From positions 1-64,000 of the forward strand of contig CALDTV010000015.1 in NCBI GenBank assembly GCA_937923625.1: a DNA stretch of 64,000 nt. The letters are read 5' to 3'. The DNA comes from an uncultured Alphaproteobacteria bacterium (GTDB taxonomy: Bacteria; Pseudomonadota; Alphaproteobacteria; Micavibrionales; Micavibrionaceae). Numbering within the stretch: the first letter of the stretch is position 1; every line of letters begins with the position of its first letter. Below the pieces are notes generated by a model. It did not search any database and was not told where the DNA came from. It was given only the letters and a program-made list of their open reading frames with translations. Positions 1 through 9,249 of the stretch are shown piece by piece. The translations under genes and the position numbers were made by a program.

Positions 1-1
1 G

Positions 2-283
2 CACACACAATTTACAGCGGAAGCTTATATCTTGTCTAAAGATGAAGGGGGCCGTCACACGCCATTCTTCGCTAATTACCGTCCACAATTCTACTTTAGA
101 ACAACAGACGTCACAGGCGAAGTGATCCTTCCTGAAGGCACAGAAATGGTGATGCCGGGCGATAACTGTAACTTCTCAGTGAAGTTAATTGCGCCAATCG
201 CGATGAATGAGGGCCTACGCTTCGCTATCCGCGAAGGCGGCCGTACAGTCGGCGCCGGCGTTGTGGCTAAAATTATTGAGTAG
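2..283 (+). CDS. tuf: Elongation factor Tu, C-terminal part (5' truncated by window)
   Basis: This is the last 93 codons of EF-Tu, the GTPase that delivers aminoacyl-tRNA to the ribosome. The visible part is domain 3, which contacts tRNA and EF-Ts. It contains the family signatures [25 protein letters not shown] and the terminal [13 protein letters not shown]. The reading frame is open from base 2, and the GTPase domain lies upstream of the window. tuf directly before rpsJ is the usual proteobacterial str-S10 arrangement, so rpsL, rpsG and fusA are expected further upstream. The family assignment is certain. Confidence 0.98.
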   Translation, partial: HTQFTAEAYILSKDEGGRHTPFFANYRPQFYFRTTDVTGEVILPEGTEMVMPGDNCNFSVKLIAPIAMNEGLRFAIREGGRTVGAGVVAKIIE

Positions 284-339
284 GCATTTTTTTCAAGATT
301 GGATGTGTCAAAAATACATTCAAATTTTGAATTAAATGG

Positions 340-368
340 TTGCTTAAATGGTTTATTAAGATTATAAG
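340..368 (+). promoter_or_regulatory. Candidate sigma70 promoter for the S10 operon
   Basis: TTGCTT (340-345) and TATAAG (363-368) are separated by 17 bp. The start would fall near 375, about 88 nt before rpsJ, just at a hairpin (372-392). It suggests that the S10 genes have their own promoter besides read-through from tuf. This is motif evidence only. Confidence 0.45.
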
Positions 369-371
369 GTG

Positions 372-402
372 CGACCGATTTGTTATCGGTCGGGCGTTTT
401 TG
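372..402 (+). terminator. Likely intrinsic terminator of tuf
   Basis: Perfect 8-bp arms CGACCGAT (372-379) and ATCGGTCG (385-392) enclose a 5-nt loop and are followed by GGCGTTTTTG. The T-run is short, so termination may be partial. If the promoter just upstream is used, the same hairpin would form the 5' end of the S10 mRNA. Confidence 0.55.
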
Positions 403-462
403 AAAAAAATGAATATAGCGGAAAGGGTTTAGCCAATATTTTTTGGGTTAAACAGGATAGAT

Positions 463-786
463 ATGGAAGCACAAACAATAAGAATTCGCCTGAAGGCTTT
501 TGACCATCGTATCTTAGATACGTCGACGGGTGAGATTGTGGGGACAGCTAAACGCACGGGCGCAGGTGTTCGTGGCCCAATTCCGCTTCCAACACGCAAG
601 GAACGTTTTACTGTTTTACGTTCGCCTCACGTTAATAAAAATTCGATGGAGCACTTTGAAATGCGCACGCATAAGCGTTTGATAGATATTGTTGATCCGA
701 CGCCGCAAACTGTGGATGCGTTAATGAAGTTAGATTTGGCTGCGGGTGTTGATGTTGAAATTAAAATTGGTCAGGTGGCCGCTTAA
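463..786 (+). CDS. rpsJ: 30S ribosomal protein S10
   Basis: S10 (NusE) is a 30S head protein and also a partner of NusB/NusG in antitermination. The 107-residue product matches the usual length of about 103. It shows [13 protein letters not shown] at the N-terminus and the loop region [22 protein letters not shown], of which the conserved core is GPIPLPT and RSPHVNK. The AGGA before the ATG is a suitable ribosome-binding site. It is the first gene of the S10 cluster. Confidence 0.98.
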   Translation: MEAQTIRIRLKAFDHRILDTSTGEIVGTAKRTGAGVRGPIPLPTRKERFTVLRSPHVNKNSMEHFEMRTHKRLIDIVDPTPQTVDALMKLDLAAGVDVEIKIGQVAA

Positions 787-802
787 ATAAGATGACAACA
801 TT

Positions 803-819
803 CTTCGCATGATGCGAAG
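803..819 (+). other. Hairpin in the rpsJ-rplC spacer
   Basis: CTTCGC (803-808) and GCGAAG (814-819) flank the loop ATGAT. There is no T-run, so it is not a terminator. It could be an RNA-processing or translational control element in the 85-nt spacer; its function is unknown. Confidence 0.35.
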
Positions 820-871
820 GAACTACGGTGGATTTATAGTTTAAAAGTCACCCTCTAGAAGGAAAAAGAAA

Positions 872-1612
872 ATGAGAACCGGTGTAATTGCACGTAAAGA
901 AGGAATGACGAGAATCTTCACAGAAGATGGTCGTCAAGTTCCTGTGACAGTGTTGAAAATTGATAATTGTCAGGTTACTGGCGTTATGACCGAGGAAAAA
1001 AATGGTTATTCTGCTGTTCAGCTTGGGGCAGGAACAGCCAAGGTAAAGCGTGTTTCAAAAGCAATGCGCGGCGTCTACGCTGCTGCAAAAGTAGAGCCGA
1101 AGAAAAAAGTTGCTGAGTTTCGTGTCGATGCACAAAACTTAGCGGAAGTTGGTTCTGAAGTTGGTGCTAATCATTTTATCGAAGGTCAAAAAGTTGATGT
1201 TTGTGCGACATCAAAGGGTAAAGGCTTTCAAGGCGGTATTAAACGCCATAACTTTGGCGGTATGCGCGCAACACACGGTGTTTCGGTTTCTCACCGCGCT
1301 TTGGGCTCGACTGGACAGTGTCAAGATCCAGGTAAGGTTTTCAAGGGTAAGAAAATGGCAGGTCAAATGGGTAATGTTCGTGTGACGACACAAAATCTTG
1401 AAGTGGCTGCTATTGATTTAGAAGATAATTTAATCTTGGTTAAGGGCTCTGTTCCTGGGCCAAAATCTGGTTGGGTTTACGTGACGGATGCTGTTAAACG
1501 TAAGGCCCCTGACGATGCGCCGAAGCCTCTTGGTGTTAAAGAGGGGGCTGCGGCGAATGATGCGCCTGCTTCGGAAGTGAATGAAGAAGCTAAGAATGAG
1601 GGAGCGGAATAA
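872..1612 (+). CDS. rplC: 50S ribosomal protein L3
   Basis: L3 is an early 50S assembly protein with a loop reaching towards the peptidyl transferase centre. The N-terminal [16 protein letters not shown] and the conserved loop ([11 protein letters not shown]-like [14 protein letters not shown], then [15 protein letters not shown]) are present. The Gln of the GQMGN segment is the known PrmB methylation site in the family. At 246 residues it is about 35 longer than E. coli L3 because of an acidic, alanine-rich C-terminal tail (about 209-246). AAGGA precedes the start. The stop overlaps the rplD start (TAATG). Confidence 0.98.
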   Translation: MRTGVIARKEGMTRIFTEDGRQVPVTVLKIDNCQVTGVMTEEKNGYSAVQLGAGTAKVKRVSKAMRGVYAAAKVEPKKKVAEFRVDAQNLAEVGSEVGANHFIEGQKVDVCATSKGKGFQGGIKRHNFGGMRATHGVSVSHRALGSTGQCQDPGKVFKGKKMAGQMGNVRVTTQNLEVAAIDLEDNLILVKGSVPGPKSGWVYVTDAVKRKAPDDAPKPLGVKEGAAANDAPASEVNEEAKNEGAE

Positions 1613-2235
1613 TGAAACTCGCTGTAAAGACAATTGAAAATAAAGCCGCTGGCGACATTGATTTAGATGATGCTGTTTTTGGTGTTGAAGTGCGTCCTGA
1701 TGTTATTCATCAGATGGTTGTTTATCAGCTTGATAAACGCCGTGGCGGTAATGCAAAAACAAAAGAACGTCATGAAGTTTCTGGTACGGGTAAAAAGCCA
1801 CACGCACAAAAAGGTACGGGTCGTGCGCGTGCGGGTGATCTGAAACGTAATATTGATCGTGGTGGTGGTGTCGTTCATGGGCCGCGGGTTCGTTCACATG
1901 CGACGGCTTTACCAAAACGTGTTCGTCAAAATGCGATGAAAACTGTTTTGTCTGCGAAAGCAGCAGAGGGCAAGTTGATTATTCTTGACGCGGCAGTGTC
2001 TAAGGATCATAAGACAAAGCCAATGGTTGCTGCGTTGAAAAAAATGGGTGTTGATTCTGCTATTATTGTTGGCGGAAAAGAGATCGATCCCAATTTTGCT
2101 CGCGCTACATCTAACATTAAGCATATTGATGTGCTGCCATCACAAGGAGCAAATGTTTATGACATCATGCGTCGTGATGTTTTGGTATTGACCAAAGATG
2201 CTGTAGCAGATTTGACGACAAGACTTAAAGGATAA
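1612..2235 (+). CDS. rplD: 50S ribosomal protein L4
   Basis: L4 binds 23S rRNA and lines the exit tunnel; in E. coli it also represses the S10 operon. The 207-residue length is typical. The tunnel loop GTGKKPHAQKGTGRARAG and a later conserved block around residues 85-105 are recognisable. The start codon shares one base with the rplC stop, indicating translational coupling. No E. coli-like L4 control leader was recognised before rpsJ, so autoregulation cannot be claimed here. Confidence 0.98.
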   Translation: MKLAVKTIENKAAGDIDLDDAVFGVEVRPDVIHQMVVYQLDKRRGGNAKTKERHEVSGTGKKPHAQKGTGRARAGDLKRNIDRGGGVVHGPRVRSHATALPKRVRQNAMKTVLSAKAAEGKLIILDAAVSKDHKTKPMVAALKKMGVDSAIIVGGKEIDPNFARATSNIKHIDVLPSQGANVYDIMRRDVLVLTKDAVADLTTRLKG

Positions 2236-2240
2236 GAACA

Positions 2241-2573
2241 ATGGCTGCCCAGAAAAAAACGATAAAAAAAGAAAAAGTTGAAATCGCTGAGTGGATGTAT
2301 GAAATCATTCGCCACCCAGTTGTTACAGAAAAATCTGCGAATGGTGCGGCATTTGGTCAGGTGACATTTCGTGTGCCTCTTGATGCAACGAAGCCGCGTA
2401 TTAGAACTGCGATTGAGACTTTATTTAAGGTTGATGTGACGCGTGTGAATACATCTGTTCAAAAAGGTAAAACGAAACGCTTTAAAGGTATTCAAGCTTT
2501 TCGTGGTGATCAGAAAAAAGCGATTGTAACATTAAAAAGCGGCCAAACCATTGATATGGGTGCGGGCGTTTAA
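2241..2573 (+). CDS. rplW: 50S ribosomal protein L23
   Basis: L23 sits at the tunnel exit and docks trigger factor and SRP. The 110-residue product carries the motif IIRHPVVTEKS near the N-terminus and a KKAIVTLKSGQTIDM C-terminal block. The first ~18 residues are a short lysine-rich extension. The start lies five bases after rplD, in the usual S10 order. Confidence 0.97.
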   Translation: MAAQKKTIKKEKVEIAEWMYEIIRHPVVTEKSANGAAFGQVTFRVPLDATKPRIRTAIETLFKVDVTRVNTSVQKGKTKRFKGIQAFRGDQKKAIVTLKSGQTIDMGAGV

Positions 2574-2627
2574 TATAAGAATTTAAATTATGGCGGCTTC
2601 GCCGAAAATGAGCAAAGGATATAGATT

Positions 2628-3455
2628 ATGGCTTTAAAAAAATATAAACCACGTTCCGCAGGCCTTCGTGCCCTTGTGACGGTAGATCGTTCGGCTTTGC
2701 ACAAAGGTTCGCCCGAAAAGACGTTGCTTGAGGGTAAAAAGAAGAATGGTGGTCGTAACAACACTGGGCGTATTACTTGTCGTCACAAAGGTGGCGGTCA
2801 CAAGCAAAAATACCGTGTTATTGACTGGAAGCGTAACAAGTTTGATGTTGAGGCGACTGTTCTGCGTCTGGAGTATGACCCAAACCGTACGGCTTTTATT
2901 GCGTTGGTTCAGTATCCTGATGGTGAGAAAGCATATATTCTGGCGCCACAGCGCCTAGGTGAAGGTGATAAAGTTATCGCAGGTGAAAAAGTTGATATTA
3001 AACCTGGTAATGCCATGCCGTTAAAGGGTATGCCTATCGGGACAATCATTCACAATATTGAAATGAAGCCTGGCAAAGGTGGTCAAATGTGTCGTTCTGC
3101 TGGCACTTACGCGCAGCTTGTTGGTCGTGACCAAGGATATGCACAGGTGAAGTTGGCTTCTGGTGAGGTCCGCAAAATCCGTCAAGAATGTATTGCTTCT
3201 GTCGGTGCGGTATCAAATCCAGATCACATGAATACGAATTTAGGTAAAGCGGGTCGTAAACGTTGGATGGGTGTTCGCCCAACTGTTCGTGGTGTTGTTA
3301 TGAACCCAGTTGATCACCCACATGGTGGTGGTGAAGGCCGTACATCTGGTGGACGTCACCCTGTTTCTTATTCAGGTGTGCCAACAAAAGGGTATAAGAC
3401 ACGTAAGAATAAATCGACGGATCAATATATTATTCGCCGTCGTAAGAAGAAGTAA
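2628..3455 (+). CDS. rplB: 50S ribosomal protein L2
   Basis: L2 is needed for subunit association and the peptidyl transferase centre. The product has 275 residues, the usual size. It contains [18 protein letters not shown] (23S binding) and the signature [20 protein letters not shown], with the conserved histidine of the DHPHGGGEG motif. The C-terminus is lysine/arginine rich. A small GC hairpin (CGGCTTCGCCG) lies in the spacer before it, and an AAGG element precedes the ATG. Confidence 0.98.
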   Translation: MALKKYKPRSAGLRALVTVDRSALHKGSPEKTLLEGKKKNGGRNNTGRITCRHKGGGHKQKYRVIDWKRNKFDVEATVLRLEYDPNRTAFIALVQYPDGEKAYILAPQRLGEGDKVIAGEKVDIKPGNAMPLKGMPIGTIIHNIEMKPGKGGQMCRSAGTYAQLVGRDQGYAQVKLASGEVRKIRQECIASVGAVSNPDHMNTNLGKAGRKRWMGVRPTVRGVVMNPVDHPHGGGEGRTSGGRHPVSYSGVPTKGYKTRKNKSTDQYIIRRRKKK

Positions 3456-3467
3456 GAGGATTAGATA

Positions 3468-3737
3468 ATGACTAGAAGTGTTTGGAAAGGTCCATTTGTT
3501 GACCGTCATCTTTTGAAAAAGGTGGAGCAGGCCAAAGAAGGTACAATTAAAGGTGTGATCAAGACTTGGTCACGTCGTTCAACGATTTTGCCGCAAATGG
3601 TTGGTTTGACTTTTGGTGTACATAATGGGAACAAATTTATCCCTGTTTTGGTGACGGATAACATGATTGGACATAAGTTGGGCGAATTTTCACCGACACG
3701 TACTTATAACGGTCACCAAGCGGATAAGAAAAAATAA
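3468..3737 (+). CDS. rpsS: 30S ribosomal protein S19
   Basis: S19 is a 30S head protein that contacts S13 and the A-site finger. The 89-residue sequence begins [18 protein letters not shown] and contains [17 protein letters not shown] and [13 protein letters not shown], all family signatures. It lies 12 bp after rplB in standard S10 order. Confidence 0.98.
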   Translation: MTRSVWKGPFVDRHLLKKVEQAKEGTIKGVIKTWSRRSTILPQMVGLTFGVHNGNKFIPVLVTDNMIGHKLGEFSPTRTYNGHQADKKK

Positions 3738-3799
3738 GATAGTAGATTAACGAGGCCTTAGCGGATTTAAGATTGCTTTAGGCAGAGAAAGTAAGAAAA

Positions 3800-4354
3800 A
3801 TGGGACAGAAAGCTAACGAGAGACGTGTAAAAGACAACGAAGCCATGGCAATGGCGAGAGTTCTTCGTACAAGTCCACAAAAGTTGAATCTGGTTTGCCA
3901 GACAATTCGTGGTAAAGCTGCGGGGAGAGCTCTGGTCGATTTGGAATTTAACAGCCGCCGTATTTCTGAAGATGTGCGCAAAGTTCTTCAATCTGCTATT
4001 GCGAATGCTGAAAACAACCACGGTTTGGATGTTGATCGCTTATATGTGTCTGAAGCTTATGTCGGTAAATCAATTACAATGAAACGCTTTCGCGCACGTG
4101 CGCGCGGACGTGCCGCGAAGATTTTAAAACCTTTCAGTCGCTTAACTGTTATTGTGCGTGAGCGTGAAGACGCAGCAACGAGTAATACTAAAAAAGCACC
4201 AGCTAAGAAAGTTGATGTGACGAAGGGCGCTTTAAAGGAAGAGACATTTAAAGAAGAAGCGAAGAAATCTCCTGCGAAAAAAGCAGTGGCAAAGAAAACA
4301 TCAACTAAAAAAGCAGCAAAAAAATCTGCTAAAAGTACAGACAAGAAAGACTAG
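3800..4354 (+). CDS. rplV: 50S ribosomal protein L22 with a long lysine/alanine tail
   Basis: Residues 1-120 form a normal L22, whose beta-hairpin lines the exit tunnel. The core shows [19 protein letters not shown], the tunnel-loop segment after it, and a C-terminal [13 protein letters not shown] block. At 184 residues the protein is about 70 longer than E. coli L22. Residues ~125-184 are a low-complexity basic tail with repeats such as [11 protein letters not shown]. The same motif occurs in S17 and RNase E of this window, encoded with different codons. The tail is likely disordered and may bind RNA; this is inference. Confidence 0.97.
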   Translation: MGQKANERRVKDNEAMAMARVLRTSPQKLNLVCQTIRGKAAGRALVDLEFNSRRISEDVRKVLQSAIANAENNHGLDVDRLYVSEAYVGKSITMKRFRARARGRAAKILKPFSRLTVIVREREDAATSNTKKAPAKKVDVTKGALKEETFKEEAKKSPAKKAVAKKTSTKKAAKKSAKSTDKKD

Positions 4355-4365
4355 GAGCAGTTAAG

Positions 4366-5064
4366 ATGGGTCAGAAGGTTAATCCAATAGGTATTCGTGT
4401 CGGTATCAACCGCACATGGGATTCAAGATGGTTTGATGATCGCAATTATGCGGATAAGCTTGTTCAGGATCTTAAACTACGCAAGTACGTAGAAACAAAA
4501 TTGAAAGCAGCTGGTATTTCAAAGGTTGTGATTGAGCGTGCGGCAAAAAATACGCGTGTTACTGTTTATACAGCGCGCCCAGGTGTTATTATTGGGAAAA
4601 AAGGTGCTGATATTGAAACTCTGCGTCGTGAGTTATCGGCGATTGCAGGTAATGATGTTGCTTTGAACATTGTTGAAATACGTAAGCCTGATCTTGATGC
4701 GCAATTGGTTGCAGAAGGTGTTTGTCAACAGCTTGAGCGCCGCGTATCTTTCCGTCGCGCAATGAAACGTGCGGTACAAAATGCTTTGCGTATGGGGTCA
4801 CTTGGTATTCGGATTAATGTTGCGGGTCGTTTGGGGGGCGCGGATATCGCGCGTACTGAATGGTATCGCGAAGGACGTGTGCCACTTCATACGTTACGTG
4901 CGGATATGGATTATGGCTTTGCTGAAGCATTAACAACATACGGTATTATTGGTGTGAAGGTTTGGCTTTATAAGGGTGATGTGATGGAACATGACCCAAT
5001 GGCGCGTGATAAGAAAATGGAACAGGCTCAGGCTGGCCCTGGTGGAAACAATAACAGACGCTAA
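4366..5064 (+). CDS. rpsC: 30S ribosomal protein S3
   Basis: S3 lies at the mRNA entry channel and has helicase-like activity. The KH type II domain shows [19 protein letters not shown] (about 73-91), with the GxxG element IGKKG. The C-terminal half contains [19 protein letters not shown] and the segment ending in [19 protein letters not shown]. The length of 232 is typical. It starts 11 bp after rplV. Confidence 0.98.
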   Translation: MGQKVNPIGIRVGINRTWDSRWFDDRNYADKLVQDLKLRKYVETKLKAAGISKVVIERAAKNTRVTVYTARPGVIIGKKGADIETLRRELSAIAGNDVALNIVEIRKPDLDAQLVAEGVCQQLERRVSFRRAMKRAVQNALRMGSLGIRINVAGRLGGADIARTEWYREGRVPLHTLRADMDYGFAEALTTYGIIGVKVWLYKGDVMEHDPMARDKKMEQAQAGPGGNNNRR

Positions 5065-5126
5065 TTTGCGCATTTAAAAATATTTGCATAATTATTGAAA
5101 TTTAAAATAAACAACGGTATAAGACG

Positions 5127-5540
5127 ATGTTACAACCAAAAAAGACAAAATTTAGAAAAGCGCATAAAGGCCGTATTCATGGTAATGCCAAAGGCGGTAC
5201 GACGTTGACTTTTGGGTCTTGCGGTTTGAAAGCAATGAGCCCAAACCGTATTACAGCGCGTCAAATTGAAGCGGCACGTCGTGCGATTACGCGTCACATT
5301 AGACGTCAAGGTAAGGTTTTTATTCGTATTTTTCCAGATGTCCCTGTGTCAAAAAAGCCACTTGAAGTGCGTCAAGGTAAGGGTAAAGGCTCAGTTGAAT
5401 ATTGGGCGGCGCGCGTGAAGCCAGGGCGTATTATGTTTGAATTGGATGGTGTTGATCCGACTTTAGCGCGCGAAGCAATGGAATTAGCGGCAATGAAATT
5501 GCCGATTAAAACAAAATTCGTCACACGTACTGGCGAGTAA
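5127..5540 (+). CDS. rplP: 50S ribosomal protein L16
   Basis: L16 organises the A-site region of the 50S subunit. The 137-residue product begins [16 protein letters not shown] and contains [37 protein letters not shown] and a C-terminal segment with KLPIKTKF. It follows rpsC after 62 bp of AT-rich sequence without a clear hairpin. Confidence 0.98.
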   Translation: MLQPKKTKFRKAHKGRIHGNAKGGTTLTFGSCGLKAMSPNRITARQIEAARRAITRHIRRQGKVFIRIFPDVPVSKKPLEVRQGKGKGSVEYWAARVKPGRIMFELDGVDPTLAREAMELAAMKLPIKTKFVTRTGE

Positions 5541-5554
5541 TTGGAGATAAGGTT

Positions 5555-5755
5555 ATGAAAGCAGAAGAGCTTAAAGGTAAATCAGCAGATGAGCTGAAAA
5601 AAATGTTGCTGGAAAAGAGAAAAGAGCAGTTTAATTTACGCTTTCAACTTTCTGGTGGACAGCTAGAGAATACGTCGCAAATGCGCAAACTTCGCCGTGA
5701 TATTGCACGGTTGAAGACAATGATGAGTCAACAAGCCGCATCGAAAGCAGCTTAA
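5555..5755 (+). CDS. rpmC: 50S ribosomal protein L29
   Basis: A 66-residue, all-helical protein near the tunnel exit. It shows the pattern [20 protein letters not shown], then [19 protein letters not shown] and [14 protein letters not shown] element precedes the ATG, and the gene follows rplP by 14 bp. Confidence 0.97.
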   Translation: MKAEELKGKSADELKKMLLEKRKEQFNLRFQLSGGQLENTSQMRKLRRDIARLKTMMSQQAASKAA

Positions 5756-5774
5756 GGGAATTTAGGAGAGATAT

Positions 5775-6119
5775 ATGCCACGCCGCGTTTTAGAAGGTAG
5801 AGTTGTGAGTGACAAAATGGATAAGACCGTTACGGTTCTTGTTGAGCGTCAGTTCATGCATCCAAAATATAAAAAATATATCAAGCGTTCCTCTAAATAT
5901 GCGGCGCATGATGAAAGCAACAGCGTTAAAGAGGGTGAGCTGATTCAAATTATCGAATGCGCGCCAATCTCAAAGCGTAAAAGTTGGACTGTGGTAAAAG
6001 ACGGTGCGGCTGCACCAACACAGGCAGAGAAAAAAGCGGCGCCAAAAACGCAAGCAAAGAAGGCGCCAGTTAAAAAAGCGTCGACGAAAAAGGCTGCTAA
6101 AAAGTCAGCAAAGAAATAA
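5775..6119 (+). CDS. rpsQ: 30S ribosomal protein S17 with a lysine/alanine tail
   Basis: The OB-fold core (residues 1-75) has the S17 signatures [28 protein letters not shown] and the motif [17 protein letters not shown]. coli S17 is about 84 residues; this one is 114 because of a basic tail from about residue 77 that ends with [15 protein letters not shown]. The tail repeats the motif seen in L22 and RNase E. GGAG upstream of the ATG supports this start. Confidence 0.97.
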   Translation: MPRRVLEGRVVSDKMDKTVTVLVERQFMHPKYKKYIKRSSKYAAHDESNSVKEGELIQIIECAPISKRKSWTVVKDGAAAPTQAEKKAAPKTQAKKAPVKKASTKKAAKKSAKK

Positions 6120-6164
6120 ATAAAAAATAAGATTTAGAATTAAATTAAGAAGTAGAGAATCGTT

Positions 6165-6533
6165 ATGATACAAATGCAATCAAATATGGAAGTCGCTGAT
6201 AACTCAGGTGCGCGTCGCGTTGAGTGTATCAAAGTGCTTGGCGGTTCTCACCGCCGCACAGCGAACATTGGTGATGTGGTTGTGGTTTCTGTGAAAGAAG
6301 CTATTCCGCGCGGCCGTGTTAAAAAAGGGGCGGTTCATAAGGCAGTTATCGTGCGTTCGCGTCACGGTTTACAACGTCACAGCGGTGAAAAAATTCGCTT
6401 TGATACAAATGCCTGTGTTCTTATCAGCGCAAATGGTGAACCGGTTGGAACACGTATTTTTGGCCCAGTTACACGTGAATTACGCGGTAAAGGCTATATG
6501 AAAATTATTTCACTTGCCGGAGAGGTGCTATAG
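6165..6533 (+). CDS. rplN: 50S ribosomal protein L14
   Basis: L14 forms an intersubunit bridge and is the docking site of RsfS. The protein has 122 residues, typical for the family. It contains [35 protein letters not shown] and [19 protein letters not shown]. It begins the spc part of the cluster. The rplX start follows its stop by two bases. Confidence 0.98.
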   Translation: MIQMQSNMEVADNSGARRVECIKVLGGSHRRTANIGDVVVVSVKEAIPRGRVKKGAVHKAVIVRSRHGLQRHSGEKIRFDTNACVLISANGEPVGTRIFGPVTRELRGKGYMKIISLAGEVL

Positions 6534-6535
6534 TC

Positions 6536-6853
6536 ATGACACAAGCAAAAATGAAAATTAAAAAGGGTGACACGGTCATCGTTAATACTGGCAAGGACAA
6601 AGGCAAAAAAGGTGAAGTTTTAAAAACAATGCCGGCTAAGTCCCGCGTTATAGTTCAGGGCGTTAATGTTGTTAAAAAACACACAAAGCCAACACAAATT
6701 AGCGCGGGCGGTATTGAACAAAAAGAACTGTCGATCCATGTTTCTAATGTCTCTTTGGTTAATAAAGACGGTAACGCGACACGCGTGGGCTTTAAAGTAG
6801 CTAAAGATGGTACTAAAACACGTATTGCGCGTAAATCAGGCGAAGAAGTTTAA
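6536..6853 (+). CDS. rplX: 50S ribosomal protein L24
   Basis: L24 is an assembly initiator that binds the 5' part of 23S rRNA. The KOW motif is clear: [20 protein letters not shown], then [15 protein letters not shown]. The 105-residue length is normal. The first ATG at 6536 overlaps the end region of rplN; an ATG five codons later (MKIKKGD) is an alternative start more like the usual N-terminus. Confidence 0.96.
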   Translation: MTQAKMKIKKGDTVIVNTGKDKGKKGEVLKTMPAKSRVIVQGVNVVKKHTKPTQISAGGIEQKELSIHVSNVSLVNKDGNATRVGFKVAKDGTKTRIARKSGEEV

Positions 6854-6864
6854 GGAATAGAGCG

Positions 6865-7443
6865 ATGAGTGCAGCAGATAAAAAACAGAATAAAGCAGGC
6901 GAGCAGACTCGCATGCAAAAGCGTTACGCGGACGTTATCCGTGAAGCTTTAAAAGAAAAATATGGCTTTAAGAATGACATGCAGATTCCCAAGTTGGAAA
7001 AAATTGTTATTAACATGGGCGTAACAGAAGCAACGACGGATCGTAAGGCCGTTGATAGTGCTGCTGCTGATTTGGCGCTCATTGCAGGTCAAAAACCCGT
7101 GATTACAAAAGCCAAAAAATCTAACGCTTCCTTTAAAGTACGTGAAGGTATGGATCTTGGTTGTAAGGTTACGCTTCGCGGTGCGCGTATGTATGAATTT
7201 TTGGACCGTTTAGTAACAATTGCGTTGCCACGTGTTCGTGACTTCCGCGGCATCAATGGTAAAAGCTTTGATGGTCAGGGAAACTACGCCATGGGTGTTA
7301 AGGAACATATTATCTTTCCAGAGATTGAATATGACAAGGTCGACAAGATTCGTGGAATGGACATTATTATTTGTACAACAGCTGCAAATGATGATGAAGC
7401 AAAAGAATTACTTAAAGGCTTTGATATGCCTTTTAAGAACTAA
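6865..7443 (+). CDS. rplE: 50S ribosomal protein L5
   Basis: L5 binds 5S rRNA and contacts the P-site tRNA. Signatures include [23 protein letters not shown] and a C-terminal [10 protein letters not shown] block. At 192 residues it is slightly longer than the usual 179-185 because of an N-terminal extension of about 12 residues. Its position between rplX and rpsN is standard. Confidence 0.97.
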   Translation: MSAADKKQNKAGEQTRMQKRYADVIREALKEKYGFKNDMQIPKLEKIVINMGVTEATTDRKAVDSAAADLALIAGQKPVITKAKKSNASFKVREGMDLGCKVTLRGARMYEFLDRLVTIALPRVRDFRGINGKSFDGQGNYAMGVKEHIIFPEIEYDKVDKIRGMDIIICTTAANDDEAKELLKGFDMPFKN

Positions 7444-7469
7444 GCTATCAATAAGGAGCATTTTGGAAA

Positions 7470-7775
7470 ATGGCAAAGGTTAGTGCAGTACATAAAGATA
7501 AAAAGCGTCGCAAGCTGGCGGGCAAATATGCCAAAAAGCGTGCTGCTTTAAAGGCTATTATTAAAGACAAGAATGTTGGCATGGAAGAACGCTTTGCCGC
7601 TGTTTTGGCTTTGTCTGAATTGCCAAAGAATTCGGCGAAAATTCGTCAGGTTAACCGTTGCGCACTGACTGGGCGCCCGCACGCTGTTTACCGTAAGTTT
7701 AAACTATCACGTATTGCGGTACGTAACTTGGCATCACGTGGCGAATTGCCGGGTGTTGTGAAGTCAAGCTGGTAA
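7470..7775 (+). CDS. rpsN: 30S ribosomal protein S14 (long, zinc-free form)
   Basis: The 101-residue product is the long S14 paralogue type. It has a single cysteine in [20 protein letters not shown] and lacks the two CxxC pairs of the zinc-binding form. The ending [11 protein letters not shown] is typical. Being zinc-independent, it is not expected to be part of a Zur-controlled alternative set. An AAGGAG element precedes the start. Confidence 0.97.
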   Translation: MAKVSAVHKDKKRRKLAGKYAKKRAALKAIIKDKNVGMEERFAAVLALSELPKNSAKIRQVNRCALTGRPHAVYRKFKLSRIAVRNLASRGELPGVVKSSW

Positions 7776-7802
7776 GAAAGTTTTAGAAGAGGATATATTA
7801 AA

Positions 7803-8201
7803 ATGTCTATGAGTGATCCTTTAGGAGATATGTTGACACGCATTCGTAATGGTCAACGTGCAAATCACCCCGCAGTAGAATGTCCGTTTTCGAACGTGCG
7901 TAAATCTGTATGTGATGTGTTACAAGCAGAAGGTTATATTCGCGGTTATTCTGTTGAAGAACGCGCGGGTAACAAAAAGTTTTTGAATATTGAACTTAAA
8001 TATGATGAAGGCACACCTGTTATTCGTGAGTTAAAGCGTGTATCAAAGCCAGGGCGACGTGTTTATTCAAAAATTAAAGATTTGGAGCCGTTCCAAAACG
8101 GCCTAGGTATCAAGGTTATCTCAACGCCACGTGGTGTGATGCCTGATTACAAGGCACGTAATGAAAACGTTGGTGGAGAGGTTCTGTGTCAAGTCTACTA
8201 A
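7803..8201 (+). CDS. rpsH: 30S ribosomal protein S8
   Basis: S8 is a primary 16S binder and in E. coli the translational repressor of the spc operon. The 132-residue protein shows MSDPLGDMLTRIRNGQRA, KRVSKPGRRVY and the C-terminal block STPRGVMPDYKARNENVGGE. Two methionines are close together at the start (MSMSDP); either could initiate. Confidence 0.98.
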   Translation: MSMSDPLGDMLTRIRNGQRANHPAVECPFSNVRKSVCDVLQAEGYIRGYSVEERAGNKKFLNIELKYDEGTPVIRELKRVSKPGRRVYSKIKDLEPFQNGLGIKVISTPRGVMPDYKARNENVGGEVLCQVY

Positions 8202-8232
8202 GGCTTGATATGTTGAAATAAGGAAGAAAACA

Positions 8233-8766
8233 ATGTCTCGTATTGGTAAAAAACCGGTTGAAGTGCCTGAAGGCGTCACAATGGATGTGAATGGTCAGGA
8301 CGTAAAAGCCAAAGGATCAAAGGGTGAATTATCCATTCGTATCCATGATGATGTTTCTGTGAAAATGGAAGATGGTAAAGTGGTGTTTGCACCGCGCACA
8401 CAATCCCTTCATGCCAAGAAGCTTTATCCAACAATGCGTACTTTGGTGCATAACATTGTTGAAGGTGTTACGAATGGTTTCGAGAAAAAATTAGAAATCC
8501 AAGGGGTTGGTCTTCGTGCACAAATGCAAGGTAATACTATCGTCATGCAACTTGGTTTTTCGCATGAAGTGCGTTACGACATTCCGCAAGGTGTGACAGT
8601 TGCTGTTGAAGATCAAACGAAGATTGCTGTCTCTGGTATTGATAAACAGCTTGTCGGTCAGGTTGCAGCAAAAATTCGTGGATTTAAGCCACCTGAGCCA
8701 TATAAAGGTAAGGGTATCCGTTACGATGGCGAATATGTCATGCGTAAAGAAGGTAAGAAGAAATAA
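8233..8766 (+). CDS. rplF: 50S ribosomal protein L6
   Basis: L6 lies at the base of the L7/L12 stalk. The protein of 177 residues begins [15 protein letters not shown] and carries the C-terminal signature [18 protein letters not shown]. It is followed by a 58-bp spacer that contains a palindromic repeat fragment before rplR. Confidence 0.98.
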   Translation: MSRIGKKPVEVPEGVTMDVNGQDVKAKGSKGELSIRIHDDVSVKMEDGKVVFAPRTQSLHAKKLYPTMRTLVHNIVEGVTNGFEKKLEIQGVGLRAQMQGNTIVMQLGFSHEVRYDIPQGVTVAVEDQTKIAVSGIDKQLVGQVAAKIRGFKPPEPYKGKGIRYDGEYVMRKEGKKK

Positions 8767-8778
8767 CGGGCGCCTTTG

Positions 8779-8803
8779 CGTCATCCCCGCGAAGGTGGGG
8801 AAC
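8779..8803. repeat. Palindromic repeat fragment between rplF and rplR
   Basis: GCGTCATCCCCGCGAAGG followed by TGGGGAAC resembles one arm of a common dispersed palindrome with the core GTCATCCCCGCGAA. TCCCC (8784-8788) can pair with GGGGA (8797-8801) around an 8-nt loop. It lies inside the co-transcribed spc genes and would be part of the mRNA. Confidence 0.5.
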
Positions 8804-8824
8804 TGGTAAATGTAGGAAAAGACT

Positions 8825-9205
8825 ATGACAGATAAAAGAAAAACACCATTTCAGCGTCGTAAGATGGGAACACGTTCCAAGTTACGTCGTGTTAATATTA
8901 ACCAAAATGCGACACGTGAAATTCGTCCGCGTTTAAGTGTGCACCGTACAAATAAGCAGATTTATGCGCAAATTATTGATGATATCAATGGCGTGACTCT
9001 GGCTTCTGCTTCTTCAATGGAAAAAGATGCCAAGGTGAAAGCGGGCCATACAGTTGAGGCTGCTTCTGCTGTTGGAAAATTAATTGGTGAGCGCGCGACA
9101 AAAGCTGGCGTTAAGAAAGTTCAGTTCGATCGCGGTGGTTTCGTTTATCACGGACGTATTAAAGCAATTGCTGATGGTGCGCGCGAAGGCGGACTTGAAT
9201 TTTAA
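8825..9205 (+). CDS. rplR: 50S ribosomal protein L18
   Basis: L18 binds 5S rRNA with L5. The protein has 126 residues. It shows [29 protein letters not shown] and the ending block [28 protein letters not shown] before the ATG serves as ribosome-binding site. The upstream spacer carries the palindromic repeat fragment. Confidence 0.97.
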   Translation: MTDKRKTPFQRRKMGTRSKLRRVNINQNATREIRPRLSVHRTNKQIYAQIIDDINGVTLASASSMEKDAKVKAGHTVEAASAVGKLIGERATKAGVKKVQFDRGGFVYHGRIKAIADGAREGGLEF

Positions 9206-9249
9206 TCAGCAATTTTAAGGTAAGATTTTAGGAATTAAAGGAATTAAGA

